Origin: Deltaproteobacteria bacterium
GTDB taxonomy: Bacteria > Myxococcota_A > UBA9160
Length of the DNA: 13,076 nt
Assembly (NCBI GenBank): GCA_003520425.1
Contig: DOUU01000282.1
Span: 1,417-14,492, forward strand
Reading direction: 5' to 3'
A program made the translations under genes and the position numbers. Below the pieces are notes generated by a model. It was given only the letters and a program-made list of their open reading frames with translations, had not been told where the DNA came from and did not search any database. Position 1 is the first letter of the stretch, and the number at the start of each line of letters is the position of its first letter. Positions 1 to 8,069 of this stretch are shown here, one piece after another.

Positions 1-2858
1 CGACTGTCGTCTCCGAGCTCCGTGTAGCACCAGCCCAGTGTGTTGAGAAGGCGCGTCCGCCATGCTCGATCGCCGATCCGTTCTGTGATCGCGTGCGCCT
101 CTCCTAGCCAATTAAGGGCGCGTGCGTAGTCACCCAGGCAGCAGGCTGCCTTGCCCATAAACCACGTGGACCACACGAGGACGTGCGCCAGACGCAGCCG
201 GCGGGCGATCTCGATTGCTTCCGTACCGAAGGCGATGGACCGCTGGTAGTTGCCCGTCCACTCGGCGATCTCGCACAGCATGAAGTTCAAAAGCGCAGCT
301 GCCTCCTCGCTGCCGGCCTCCTTGGCGATTGCAAGCGCACGGAGCGTGCGTTCTTCGTAGCCGTCGATCTCTCCCAGCGCGCTCAGGTGGAAGCCCTCCA
401 TGCCGAGGGCCAGTGCTTCAACTCCTCGGATTCTATCCCGCCGGGCAAGGGCAAGAGCCGCGTCGACCGAGCTGCGTGCAGACGCGTATCGGTGACCCCA
501 TGTGTCGCTGTGACCCGCGTAGGCGAGGTGCGTGGCTTGGACCGCGGGATCGCTGCTGAGAGTCGCCGCGCGCCGATGGGCGTCGGCCGACGCGTGGAAC
601 TCGCTCAAGTAAAAGTGCGCGAGACCGAGCTTGCCTTCAAGCCGTCGTCGGCGCTCGTCGTCGGCTGCGGCGCCCAGGCGCTCTGTGATCGCCAGCGCAT
701 TCCGGCAGTGGTGGACGACCGCGTGCGTCGCATATCCTGCCTCTGCTTTCTCGGCGGCGAGCTCGTGATAGGTGAACGCACGCTCCCAGTCTTCTCCCCG
801 CTCAAAGTGAAGCGCCAGCGTTTCGAAGTGCTCCGCGAGCCGGTCGGCATAGAGCTCCTCGATTGCGAGGCCGATGGTGCGGTGGAGGAACTTCCGACGC
901 TCGAGGAGGATGCTGTCGTAAGCGACATCGTGCGTAAGCGCGTGCTTGAACATGTAGGCGAGCTCGGGGTGCATCGCCTTCTCGTAGATCAGCTCAAGCG
1001 CCCGCAGCTCTTCGAGCTGACTACGCACGCCCTTACCGGTCTCGACGATTCGCTCGAGCAGGCGGAGAGCAAACTCGCGTCCGATTACTGAGGCGATCTG
1101 CATGGCACGCTTCGGCGCGTCGGGGAGCCGGTCGATTCGCGCTGCAAGGACACCTTGGATCGTGTCGGGCACGGCGAGCTCCCTGAGCGCTTGCCCCAGC
1201 ACGAGGCGACCGCCCTCGATGCGCAGCGCACCCTGTTCCAGAAGGGATTTGGTCACCTCCTCGACGAAGAATGGATTGCCCTCGGCCTTGCGTTCCACGA
1301 GATCGCATACGCTCTCCGGAGGATCAACGCCACCGAGCAGGGCCGTTGTCATTCCCGCCATCTCAGCGGATGAGAGTGGGCGCAGACTCACGCGGACATG
1401 ATAGCTGCGGTCGCCGAACGGGTGCCGATAGCCGGGACGGTGGGAACAAACGAGAAGCGCGCGCGTTGTGGGCAGAGCGTCCCCGAGAAACGCCAAAAAC
1501 TCTTCCGATGCCGGATCGATCCAGTGCAAGTCCTCGATCACCAACACAAGCGGGCGGAGCTGCGCGGCTTGGAGCGTAATCGCTTTCAAGGCGCCGAAGG
1601 TCTGCGCGCGCCGACTCGCGGCATCGAGGGCTGCCGCGGCCTCGTCTCCGGTCGGGAGCGCCAGAAGCTGGCGAACGAAGGGCAGGGTCCAGGCGAGGTT
1701 CCCGCCGAGGGCACCAACACCCTCCTCGATCTTGCGGACGGCTGCAGCCTCATCGTCGCGGTCGTCGATCCGGAAATAGCGCCGAAGTCCATCGATGATC
1801 GGCAGAAAGGCCGTTGCCTTTCCGTACGAGGCACAACGACCCTCGAACCAGAGGTGGGTTTGGTCCCCGAGCTCTCGACGAAACTCGAACAAGAGACGCG
1901 ACTTTCCGATCCCGGCATCGCCTACGAGAAAGACGACTTGGCCTTGACCTGCAGAGGCTGCCGCGAAAGCTTCGCGCAATGCACCGAGCTCGCGTTCGCG
2001 CCCCGCGAGGGGCGTTAGGCCCACGTCGGCGAGCACGTCGATCCGGCGGCGCTCAGCGCGGTCAGCAAGCACCTCGAACGCCCGTACCGGTGCCGACCGG
2101 CCCTTGACCGCCAGCTCGCCACAGTCGCGCGTGTCAAAATACCCAGTCACGAGGCGATGGGTCGCCTCTGAGATCAGGATCGATCCTGCCGGCGCGAGGG
2201 CCTGGAGACGCGCCGCGAGGTTCGTCGTGTCGCCCACCGCGGTGTAGTCCATGCGTAGGTCGTTTCCGATCCTTCCGACCACGACGAGCCCCGTGTGGAT
2301 CCCGACCCTCATACGGAAATCGAGACCCGTGGACTCCAGGAGCTCCCGACGCAGGCGTTCCACCGCCTGTTGCATTGCCACAGCCGCCATGACCGAGCGT
2401 CGGGGAGCATCCTCGAGGGCCAGGGGCGCTCCAAAGAGCGCCATGATGCCGTCACCTGTAAACTGGTTTACCGTTCCCTCGAACCGGTGAACCTCGGCCA
2501 GAAGCACGTCGAAGAATCGCTCCATAACCGCGTGCATCTGTTCGGGGTCTGTGCGCTCGGAGATCGGAGTGAAACCGATGACGTCGGCAAAGAGCACTGC
2601 CACGTGCTTGCGCTCGCCCTCAATCGACGACCGGTGCCGCAGGATCCGCTGTGCGAGGTGGGTGGGCGTATAACTTTGAGGCGCGGCTTCGCTTGCTGAG
2701 GTCGCAGCCGCCGTAGCGTGTCCGCAGGTGTCGCAGAAACGCGCCGCGCCACGAAGTTCGGCGCCGCAACTCGCGCAGACTCGGCTGAGCGGGGCACCGC
2801 ACTGCTCGCAAAAACGTGCCTCTTCGCGATTCCCGTGACTGCAGGCCCCGCAAGTCAT
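1..2858 (-). CDS. Adenylate/guanylate cyclase with zinc ribbon, AAA ATPase and TPR region (3' end outside window)
   Basis: This is a large cytoplasmic signalling protein, 952 codons in the window and still open at the left edge. Residues 3-46 hold two zinc ribbons (CGAC/FCEQCG and CASCG/FCDTCG). Residues about 84-260 are a class III cyclase domain: VLFADVIGF with metal-binding D92, FTGDGIMALFG with D136, and VGDTTNLAARL with transition-state N213 and R217. T206 stands where class IIIa enzymes have the purine-selecting Asp, as in class IIIb; Q132 replaces the usual Lys. A Walker A (GDAGIGKS, 313-320) and a Walker B-like VLVIEDLHW near 435-445 mark the ATPase. The rest, from about 640, is helical and TPR-like (for example LLNTLGWCYTELGD near the left edge). 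I chose ATG 2858 because it sits directly before the first zinc ribbon, as is usual in this family. An in-frame ATG at 2930 would add 24 unrelated residues. The expected role is cNMP synthesis controlled by the ATPase/TPR part; the input signal is unknown. Confidence 0.93.
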   Translation of the reverse strand, partial: MTCGACSHGNREEARFCEQCGAPLSRVCASCGAELRGAARFCDTCGHATAAATSASEAAPQSYTPTHLAQRILRHRSSIEGERKHVAVLFADVIGFTPISERTDPEQMHAVMERFFDVLLAEVHRFEGTVNQFTGDGIMALFGAPLALEDAPRRSVMAAVAMQQAVERLRRELLESTGLDFRMRVGIHTGLVVVGRIGNDLRMDYTAVGDTTNLAARLQALAPAGSILISEATHRLVTGYFDTRDCGELAVKGRSAPVRAFEVLADRAERRRIDVLADVGLTPLAGRERELGALREAFAAASAGQGQVVFLVGDAGIGKSRLLFEFRRELGDQTHLWFEGRCASYGKATAFLPIIDGLRRYFRIDDRDDEAAAVRKIEEGVGALGGNLAWTLPFVRQLLALPTGDEAAAALDAASRRAQTFGALKAITLQAAQLRPLVLVIEDLHWIDPASEEFLAFLGDALPTTRALLVCSHRPGYRHPFGDRSYHVRVSLRPLSSAEMAGMTTALLGGVDPPESVCDLVERKAEGNPFFVEEVTKSLLEQGALRIEGGRLVLGQALRELAVPDTIQGVLAARIDRLPDAPKRAMQIASVIGREFALRLLERIVETGKGVRSQLEELRALELIYEKAMHPELAYMFKHALTHDVAYDSILLERRKFLHRTIGLAIEELYADRLAEHFETLALHFERGEDWERAFTYHELAAEKAEAGYATHAVVHHCRNALAITERLGAAADDERRRRLEGKLGLAHFYLSEFHASADAHRRAATLSSDPAVQATHLAYAGHSDTWGHRYASARSSVDAALALARRDRIRGVEALALGMEGFHLSALGEIDGYEERTLRALAIAKEAGSEEAAALLNFMLCEIAEWTGNYQRSIAFGTEAIEIARRLRLAHVLVWSTWFMGKAACCLGDYARALNWLGEAHAITERIGDRAWRTRLLNTLGWCYTELGDDS

Positions 2859-3011
2859 GCGCCCAGCATCCACCGAATCGCAGCCTGGGATGAACAGGTC
2901 CAACCAGCCTTCTGGTTCGCCAAAACCCATACCTCTTGAAATTGCACGGTATCCCACCCCGAAGCGAGGGGCTACGACCTCTACTCTCGAATCAGACCCC
3001 ACTGAGGGGGC

Positions 3012-3629
3012 TCAAACGGAGCGAGTCATCCGGTAGCGGACGAGGTCTATGCGCGGGCGCTCCCAGCGCCAAAGGTCTGGGGTATCGTGTACTGCCGCCA
3101 TCCGGTTGTTGAACCCCTGCGTGCTCCAGCAGAGAACCTCCGGGTATGGGCTCGCTTCCGAGATCTCAAGCATGTAACGGTCCTCGTGCTGCGGATCGTT
3201 CTTTACCTCCTGGTGTCCGAAGTTGAAGAGCGATGGCCCAAGCGAAATGAGGAGCCGCAGGTCACGGCCGAAGGCCTGGTAACGAGCTGAGGGATCGCTC
3301 TCTCCTCCGAAATCCATCCGCTTCAAATACTCCATCTGCTGGTAAAGCCCTTTCTGCAGCAGCCGTTCGGCCGCCTCTTCGCCGTGGCGGACCAAGTACT
3401 CATTCCTCCCTTCTCCGGCAGTATCCCTCAGGAGTTCCATCATGCGTGCATAGAGGTTGATGTCGTACCACTGAATGACAACAATCGGTCGGTCGATGAC
3501 GGCGAGGCCAGCGGGTGTGAGGCGTCGAGCGAGTTCGGCTCGAGAAATCGCTCCGGCCGAAACGAGCTTCAATGTCTTCTCGACGACGAAGCTAAAGGCT
3601 GCCCCTTTGATCGAAGGTGCCGCGGCCAT
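3012..3629 (-). CDS. Hypothetical protein, 205 aa, upstream of the cyclase gene
   Basis: I do not recognise this protein with certainty. It begins IKGAAFSFVVEKTLKL (residues 7-22), has a WYDINLY motif at 54-60 followed by a helical stretch with GLYQQMEYL at 94-102, and ends in a Trp/Arg-rich tail (WRWERPRIDLVRYR). This outline resembles uncharacterised myxobacterial-type proteins of the DUF2378/TIGR02265 kind, which share an N-terminal 'xGxxF' start and a central 'WY...Y' motif; that is a resemblance only. No signal peptide or membrane segment is visible. I prefer ATG 3629, which has GGGGAG seven bases upstream, over a GTG at 3692 that would add 21 residues. It lies 153 bp upstream of the cyclase gene on the same strand, so co-transcription and a linked signalling role are possible but unproven. 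Confidence 0.7.
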   Translation of the reverse strand: MAAAPSIKGAAFSFVVEKTLKLVSAGAISRAELARRLTPAGLAVIDRPIVVIQWYDINLYARMMELLRDTAGEGRNEYLVRHGEEAAERLLQKGLYQQMEYLKRMDFGGESDPSARYQAFGRDLRLLISLGPSLFNFGHQEVKNDPQHEDRYMLEISEASPYPEVLCWSTQGFNNRMAAVHDTPDLWRWERPRIDLVRYRMTRSV

Positions 3630-4651
3630 GTCTTTACTCCCCGCGCCCAATCGAACCTGCGCGTTGCCAACTCGATTCCATCCATTCTCCACTGCGGAGC
3701 AATGGCCCCTTAGCGCGACGACTCGGCAATGCTAAGGACGAAGAAATTGGGCTCACCCGCTCCTAGCTCCGCGCATATAAAGAAGCCCCTAACGCGTCAT
3801 CGGCGACCCTTGGCCGCGGGTTGAGCGGTACTGTCGAAGGCGGTGGGGATCGGGTGCGTGGCTCGATCAATCAATCAAAAACGGCGCCAAGGTCTTCCCC
3901 TGGGCCTCCTAAACCTCGCGATCTCCTCTTCCAAACGCCAGTAGAGGCGAAGGCCTTCTCGGTGCCAGCGGATCGCGATCTCTGGGCGCGGAGGAGAATG
4001 AGCGCGGCGCCGTCCTGGCTAGACGCGCGAGAGCGAGGATCCGGAGCACGCGATCGGACTTTCGAAAACGGACCCGTTTCCCGCGCATTGGATGACGAAG
4101 GGGGGACCTCAGCCTCGAGTGCGGCTCGCGGCCAGAGAAGCGCGTGGAGCACGCCGAGAAAGGTCGCGAGGTTAGGGGCCTCATCGAACGGAGGTTGACC
4201 TACCGTGCCAAAAACATCGTTTCGGTGTTAACGAGATTTCGGAAGGCAGAGGGAGCGCATGCTGTCAGGAATGTTGCGATGTCTGTGACGTTCTTCAGTA
4301 GGCCAACGCACCCCCAACTGCCAGGGAGCACTCCCGAGACCGCGAAAGCCCATCTTTCGTTCGGATGAAGAGAACCAACACCCTTTCTGATTCTTAGCGG
4401 AGGTCAGTGGAACTGTGCAGCAGACATCGCGGATCGGTGGCCGGAGGCCAAGCGTCAGTTTGGCGGAAAATAGCGCAGCGCGCGGGCGACGCTGGCCCCG
4501 CGCGGTGTCGAGGAGGTATTTCTAACCGAGCGTGTGGGCGAGATCTCCGTCCCGCGAAAGAACTCTGTTCGAAGCGCAACGCCCATCATGAGCGGTTCGG
4601 GCGCTCAACGTGAGTTCCTGTCGTTGTTGAGTCTGGAAGAGGAGCGATCCC
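3630..4651. other. Intergenic kilobase, no convincing gene
   Basis: Short open frames occur on both strands but overlap one another, lack ribosome binding sites and match no family I know. The only structured content I can support is the dispersed repeat copy at 4113-4244. On the minus strand a TTTATAT box around 3777-3783 could be a -10 element for the 3012-3629 gene, but no matching -35 is clear. Confidence 0.6.
4113..4244 (+). repeat. Dispersed repeat, copy 1
   Basis: This stretch is clearly related to 12719-12830. The core 4178-4244 aligns with 12761-12830 at roughly 60 of 70 positions by hand, including the exact run GTGCCAAAAACATC. Similarity continues weakly upstream to a shared CTCGAGTGCGG. 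Both copies read in the same direction. Translated in one frame both give a similar peptide (GLIERRLTYRAKNI here, GIIGRRLNYGAKNI there), so this could be the tail of a decayed mobile-element or other repeated gene. It could equally be a non-coding repeat. Confidence 0.7.
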
Positions 4652-6229
4652 TCAGACTCCCAGCGCCTCGGCGACCTCATATGCTGCCCCATAACCAGGA
4701 AGGAAGGTAACACCAGGACCCGGGTGACATGAGGCGCCGCAGAGATAGAGGTCCCGGATCGGCGTGGCGTGCGCCGAGCCACGTACCAGGAGTCGCCCGC
4801 CGATCATCTGTTCCGGGTGGATCAGGCCGTGGGTGAAGTCGCCGTGGGTCGCGCCCTGCATCGCGGCGAAGTGATCCGAAGAGAACACGGCTTGCTCGAC
4901 GATGCACTCGCGCAAATCGGGCAGGAACTCACTCAGCCTGTCGATGATTCGCTCAGCCATCTCGTCGCGCAGCTTGCCACGCTCGTCCTTCGGGGCTTCA
5001 CAGGGAAAGAAAAAACCGTAGGTCGTCGCAATGTGGAATCCTTCAGGAGCAAGGCTGCGATCCATTACTGTCGGGATCTGCATGCCCACCGGAGGATGCG
5101 CGGGGACCTCTCCTCTGCGACACGCGTCGTAGCTCGCTTGCTGAAGCTCGGGATCGGGCACCAGGGTCGTGTTGAAACGCGTGTGGGGGTCGGCATTCAG
5201 GTGCTCGAAAGGCGGGCCATAGCTCGGCAGACGCCGCAACTTGAAAATCAGATGCACGAAGGCACCTCGGTGCTCGATAGTTTCGATCCGATCGATCAGT
5301 GCCGTGTCCAAATGCTCGCGACCCACCAGTCCGAAGAAGGTGGCGGGTTTGTCGAGGCTGGAAAGCACAGCACGCGCGGAGATGCGCCGACCGTCCCGCA
5401 GCTCCACCCCCACAGCCTTCCCGGCATCGACCACCACGCGCCGCACAGCCGTCTTGGTGCGTACTTCGCCCCCCTTGTCCACGACCGAACGACACAGGGC
5501 CTCCGAAAGGGAGCCCATCCCTCCCTTCACGCGCCGCATGAGACCGCCTCCCTCGTTCATGGCGAAGGTATACACCAGGCAGAGGGCACTCCCGGGCGTA
5601 AAGGGGCCTTTGTAGGTCGACTGAACAGCCGCGAAGGCGACAAGGGCGCGCAGCGTGCGATGCTTCCTCGCGTCGGGCAGGAAGCGATCGACGAGATCCA
5701 TGGCGCTTCCCTTGAAGGCGAGTTCGATCTGGCGGCGCTTGCGCTCGCTCGGGGCCTTCGCGAGCAGCTCGTCCAATGTGGGAGGGACGCTACGCGGCGT
5801 GAAGCGATCCATCAGACTTGCGGGATACTGGCAGAAGGCCATGAGACGCACGAAGCCGATCATGGCACGAACGCCGAAGCGGCGGAGGACATGGGACGCC
5901 ATCCGCAGGGAGTTCGAGTAGAAGATGGCGGGTGGCGAATCCTTGGAGTTCAAGTTCGATGCCATGATCGGCAGCTCGATGAACTCTACGCCGTAGCGCG
6001 TGAGCTCGAGCTCGTCTTCGATCCCTTCGGCCAAGGGAAAGAGCAAGCTCGCTCCGACATCGTTGCGGCAGCCCTTGAGAATCTCGCGCGTCCCAGCCAT
6101 GCCGCCCACATAGCCGTTTTTCTCCAGGCAAAGGACGCGCAGGCCACGACCAGCCAAGAGGGCGGTGGCCGCTAAGCCGTTGTGTCCCGCGCCGACCACC
6201 AGCACGTCGTAGTCGGCTGTCGTGTTCAT
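4652..6229 (-). CDS. Phytoene desaturase/PYROXD2-like FAD-dependent oxidoreductase
   Basis: This 525-aa flavoprotein belongs to the NAD(P)/FAD-dependent amine-oxidase/CrtI superfamily. The N-terminus has the Rossmann dinucleotide motif GAGHNG (13-18) with the ribose-binding Glu at E36 in CLEKN, followed by GGMAGT. The C-terminus carries the second FAD-contact block (LYLCGASCHPGPGVTFLPG, about 494-512), which is typical of carotenoid desaturases, isomerases and PYROXD2-like proteins. Length is normal for the group. The start is well supported: GGAGGAG ends three bases before the ATG. No other carotenoid gene (crtB, crtE, crtY) lies in the window, so the substrate is unknown; carotenoid or another polyene or lipid is plausible. 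The DUF2834 membrane-protein gene ends 116 bp upstream on the same strand, which suggests one transcription unit and a membrane-linked substrate. Confidence 0.92.
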   Translation of the reverse strand: MNTTADYDVLVVGAGHNGLAATALLAGRGLRVLCLEKNGYVGGMAGTREILKGCRNDVGASLLFPLAEGIEDELELTRYGVEFIELPIMASNLNSKDSPPAIFYSNSLRMASHVLRRFGVRAMIGFVRLMAFCQYPASLMDRFTPRSVPPTLDELLAKAPSERKRRQIELAFKGSAMDLVDRFLPDARKHRTLRALVAFAAVQSTYKGPFTPGSALCLVYTFAMNEGGGLMRRVKGGMGSLSEALCRSVVDKGGEVRTKTAVRRVVVDAGKAVGVELRDGRRISARAVLSSLDKPATFFGLVGREHLDTALIDRIETIEHRGAFVHLIFKLRRLPSYGPPFEHLNADPHTRFNTTLVPDPELQQASYDACRRGEVPAHPPVGMQIPTVMDRSLAPEGFHIATTYGFFFPCEAPKDERGKLRDEMAERIIDRLSEFLPDLRECIVEQAVFSSDHFAAMQGATHGDFTHGLIHPEQMIGGRLLVRGSAHATPIRDLYLCGASCHPGPGVTFLPGYGAAYEVAEALGV

Positions 6230-6345
6230 ACTCTCCTCCCAATCCAGCGCTCTGCGCCCACTTCATCATAAACCAGTCGCCCGCCTGCCGCGCGGTGGCG
6301 TACCGGGTGTCCCCTGGCGCGGCCCGCGGTCGAACCTGATGCCTG

Positions 6346-6849
6346 TCAGACGCCTGGTTCCGCAATCGAGCGAAGCAACCGCGCGTCTCGACGATCGTTA
6401 GAAGCAACGCTGTGGCGAAGCCAGCGGACCTGACGCTCTTGGGCGGCCAGATACAAGCCCATCGCAAAGCCAAAGCTCGTGACCAAGCTCATCGTGAAAT
6501 AGATCCAGGTCCCCCGCAGACCACGCCGCGGCCCGTCCGTCATCGTCCACAATGGGAATAGCACCGCATTGGTGACCAGCAGGTCCTGGGCACCGGATCC
6601 GGCGGCTGGATTGGTGAACAGCATCTTGGTGAAATGAATCCAACTGGCCTCGCTTGGATAGGTCTGCACGTACTGCACATTGAAGTACCACCCTGTGCAC
6701 ACCGATCCGATCGCTAGCAAGTAGTACAGGCCTTCGAGGAGAGATACTCCCGACCCCTTCCAACTGCCCTTGAACAAATAGGCATTGAGGTAGAAGAAGA
6801 CGCCGATCGAGAGGAGCCCGAGGGCGGCGTGAATCAGGAGCGATGTCAT
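6346..6849 (-). CDS. DUF2834 family integral membrane protein
   Basis: This is a 167-aa membrane protein with about four hydrophobic segments, at residues 3-24, 37-57, 88-104 and 113-133. The QDLLVTNAVLF segment followed by a Gly/Arg-rich turn (GPRRGLRG) and another transmembrane helix is the DUF2834 pattern. The molecular function of the family is not known. I chose ATG 6849, which has AGGAAG seven bases upstream. The frame stays open upstream to a TTG at 6921, but that start has no good ribosome site. The C-terminal 30 residues are polar and Arg-rich, so probably cytoplasmic. It is transcribed toward the FAD oxidoreductase gene 116 bp away and is probably co-expressed with it. Confidence 0.8.
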   Translation of the reverse strand: MTSLLIHAALGLLSIGVFFYLNAYLFKGSWKGSGVSLLEGLYYLLAIGSVCTGWYFNVQYVQTYPSEASWIHFTKMLFTNPAAGSGAQDLLVTNAVLFPLWTMTDGPRRGLRGTWIYFTMSLVTSFGFAMGLYLAAQERQVRWLRHSVASNDRRDARLLRSIAEPGV

Positions 6850-7039
6850 GACTTTTCTTCCTATTAGGTGTCTCGGAGGGATGTCGCGAGAGATCTCCTC
6901 CGGCACGATTCCGAGATCCAAAGTACTTCTGGGAGCTTCATAACCCGGAAAGGAATCTTAAGAAAGGGAAAAGCGGAATCCGCCGAGCCCGCGCCAAGAA
7001 GGAGCTAGCCAAAACCCGGTCGGTGGGCGGAAGCCCTAG

Positions 7040-7219
7040 CGCCGCAGCGCGGTGGAGGGGCTTATCGAAGGGCTCAAGCGCGAGCGCGTCCCGGAGAGCC
7101 GCGCTGCGCAGGTCGACCCGATTCGGGTCGATCTCGAGCGTCTATGGGAGATCGCTGAGGCCGCATTCGCGACCTTCGCGGTCCCTCCGCATGGCTCCGG
7201 ACCCCGAACGCAAATTTAG
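7040..7219 (+). pseudogene. Possible gene remnant, about 59 codons, unrecognised
   Basis: An open plus-strand frame runs from just after a TAG at 7037 to a TAG at 7217-7219. It has no ATG but has codon use typical of coding sequence (GC-rich third positions) and a helical, coding-like peptide (VDPIRVDLERLWEIAEAAF within it). I cannot assign a family. It may be the 3' end of a lost gene, or chance in GC-rich DNA. Confidence 0.2.
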
Positions 7220-7256
7220 GGTGGACGGGTGTTTGGCTCTCGCTGGCTCAGGAAAG

Positions 7257-7290
7257 GAAATCCGGGCCAACAACGGTCGGCCCGGATTTC
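7257..7290 (-). terminator. Perfect 12-bp inverted repeat, possible terminator
   Basis: GAAATCCGGGCC (7257-7268) pairs perfectly with GGCCCGGATTTC (7279-7290) across a 10-base loop. Read on the minus strand it lies about 160 bp beyond the stop of the secreted-protein gene and is followed by a pyrimidine-rich CTTTCC tract. That fits a factor-independent terminator for that gene. The tail is not a clean T run, so another RNA or DNA structure role is possible. Confidence 0.45.
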
Positions 7291-7451
7291 TCTCGCTGGT
7301 AGCGGGGCGGGATTTTTCGTTAGTCCCCCGATCGAGGCGACCCTGCCGTTCGCCCCGTGAAGAGGCGAGACTGAGCGGCTCGCAGGAACGCTGGGGACCC
7401 TCTGCAACATCCACGGCCGTAGTAAGGCAGGGATCTCGAGGAAACCTCGAT

Positions 7452-7925
7452 TCATCGCACAGGCGTGTCGTCAACGTCCATCACGAGACTGATCCCTGAA
7501 GGCCCAGCCTGGAACAGCATTCCCATGCTGGTGCCGTGGAGCTGGATGTATACCCCGCTTGCGTTCTGGATGATGGAGAAGTCTATACCTCCACCTACAG
7601 TGGCCGACGCAGTGAGGCCGGCGTAGGTTCCCGGGAAATCTGCGAGTTGACTCAGATGGTAGACATCTCCCGTGGTATTGATACTGGTTGCCCCGATCGC
7701 TCCAGCTGAGAGCCCGTTGATCTTGAACTTGTACTCCTTGCCCTTGTACGTCAGGATGCCGCTCCCCCATGCGTACCCGAGCCCAAGGGCTACCGATGTG
7801 CCCGACAGCTTGACCGTGGCGTCGGGTGTTTTCGGCTCTTCGTCGGCCGTAACAGAGGTAGCCACAAGTACGAGACTGAGTACTGTGATTGCGGCGACGC
7901 GCCCCTTCCGAGTCGATGTTCTCAT
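7452..7925 (-). CDS. Small secreted glycine-rich protein, 157 aa, function unknown
   Basis: The protein starts with a classic Sec signal peptide: basic MRTSTRKGR, a hydrophobic core about 10-24, and a likely cleavage after SVTA (residue 27). The mature part is rich in Gly, Ser and Thr with alternating beta-type segments, for example SVALGLGYAWGSGILTYKG and later ATVGGGIDFSI. This layout resembles small uncharacterised periplasmic or secreted proteobacterial proteins with a 'GYxWGxGxLTYKG' motif; I do not assign a numbered family. The start is firm: GGAGGT sits six bases before the ATG at 7925. It stands alone, with a decayed region upstream and a likely terminator downstream. Confidence 0.8.
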   Translation of the reverse strand: MRTSTRKGRVAAITVLSLVLVATSVTADEEPKTPDATVKLSGTSVALGLGYAWGSGILTYKGKEYKFKINGLSAGAIGATSINTTGDVYHLSQLADFPGTYAGLTASATVGGGIDFSIIQNASGVYIQLHGTSMGMLFQAGPSGISLVMDVDDTPVR

Positions 7926-8069
7926 GAATTTACCTCCAGGCGAAGTCGGTCATCCGGGTCTGGCGCTCAGGATCGCACGGTGAATATGCTACAGGTAGAT
8001 GGCACCCTGCTCCCCGACGATCCTTGCAACCAGGCTGCAACCACACCACGGTAGAGGCTAAACGTCAAC

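Larger units (their letters stand above)
6850..7451. other. Intergenic region between the DUF2834 gene and the secreted-protein gene
   Basis: It contains the upstream region of the DUF2834 gene, a possible coding remnant at 7040-7219 and an inverted repeat at 7257-7290. On the minus strand a 25-codon frame starting MKLPEVLW ends in TAA TAG just before the AGGAAG ribosome site of the DUF2834 gene; it could be a leader peptide or chance. I see no other supported gene. Confidence 0.55.

Noticed and set aside
183..1091. 302-codon open frame on the plus strand
   Set aside because: It is antisense to the TPR region of the cyclase protein, whose minus-strand frame continues unbroken to the window edge.
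4526..4550. Another repeat trace (GGCGAGATCTC then TCCCG shared with about 12693-12709)
   Set aside because: About 16 similar bases without the flanking core; insufficient.
4769..6175. 468-codon open frame on the plus strand
   Set aside because: It is exactly antisense to the FAD oxidoreductase, lacks family motifs and a ribosome site, and arises from GC-rich codon positions.
4652..6229. Carotenoid biosynthesis cluster
   Set aside because: Only one CrtI-like gene is present, with no synthase, cyclase or isoprenoid gene near it, and PYROXD2-like proteins share these motifs.
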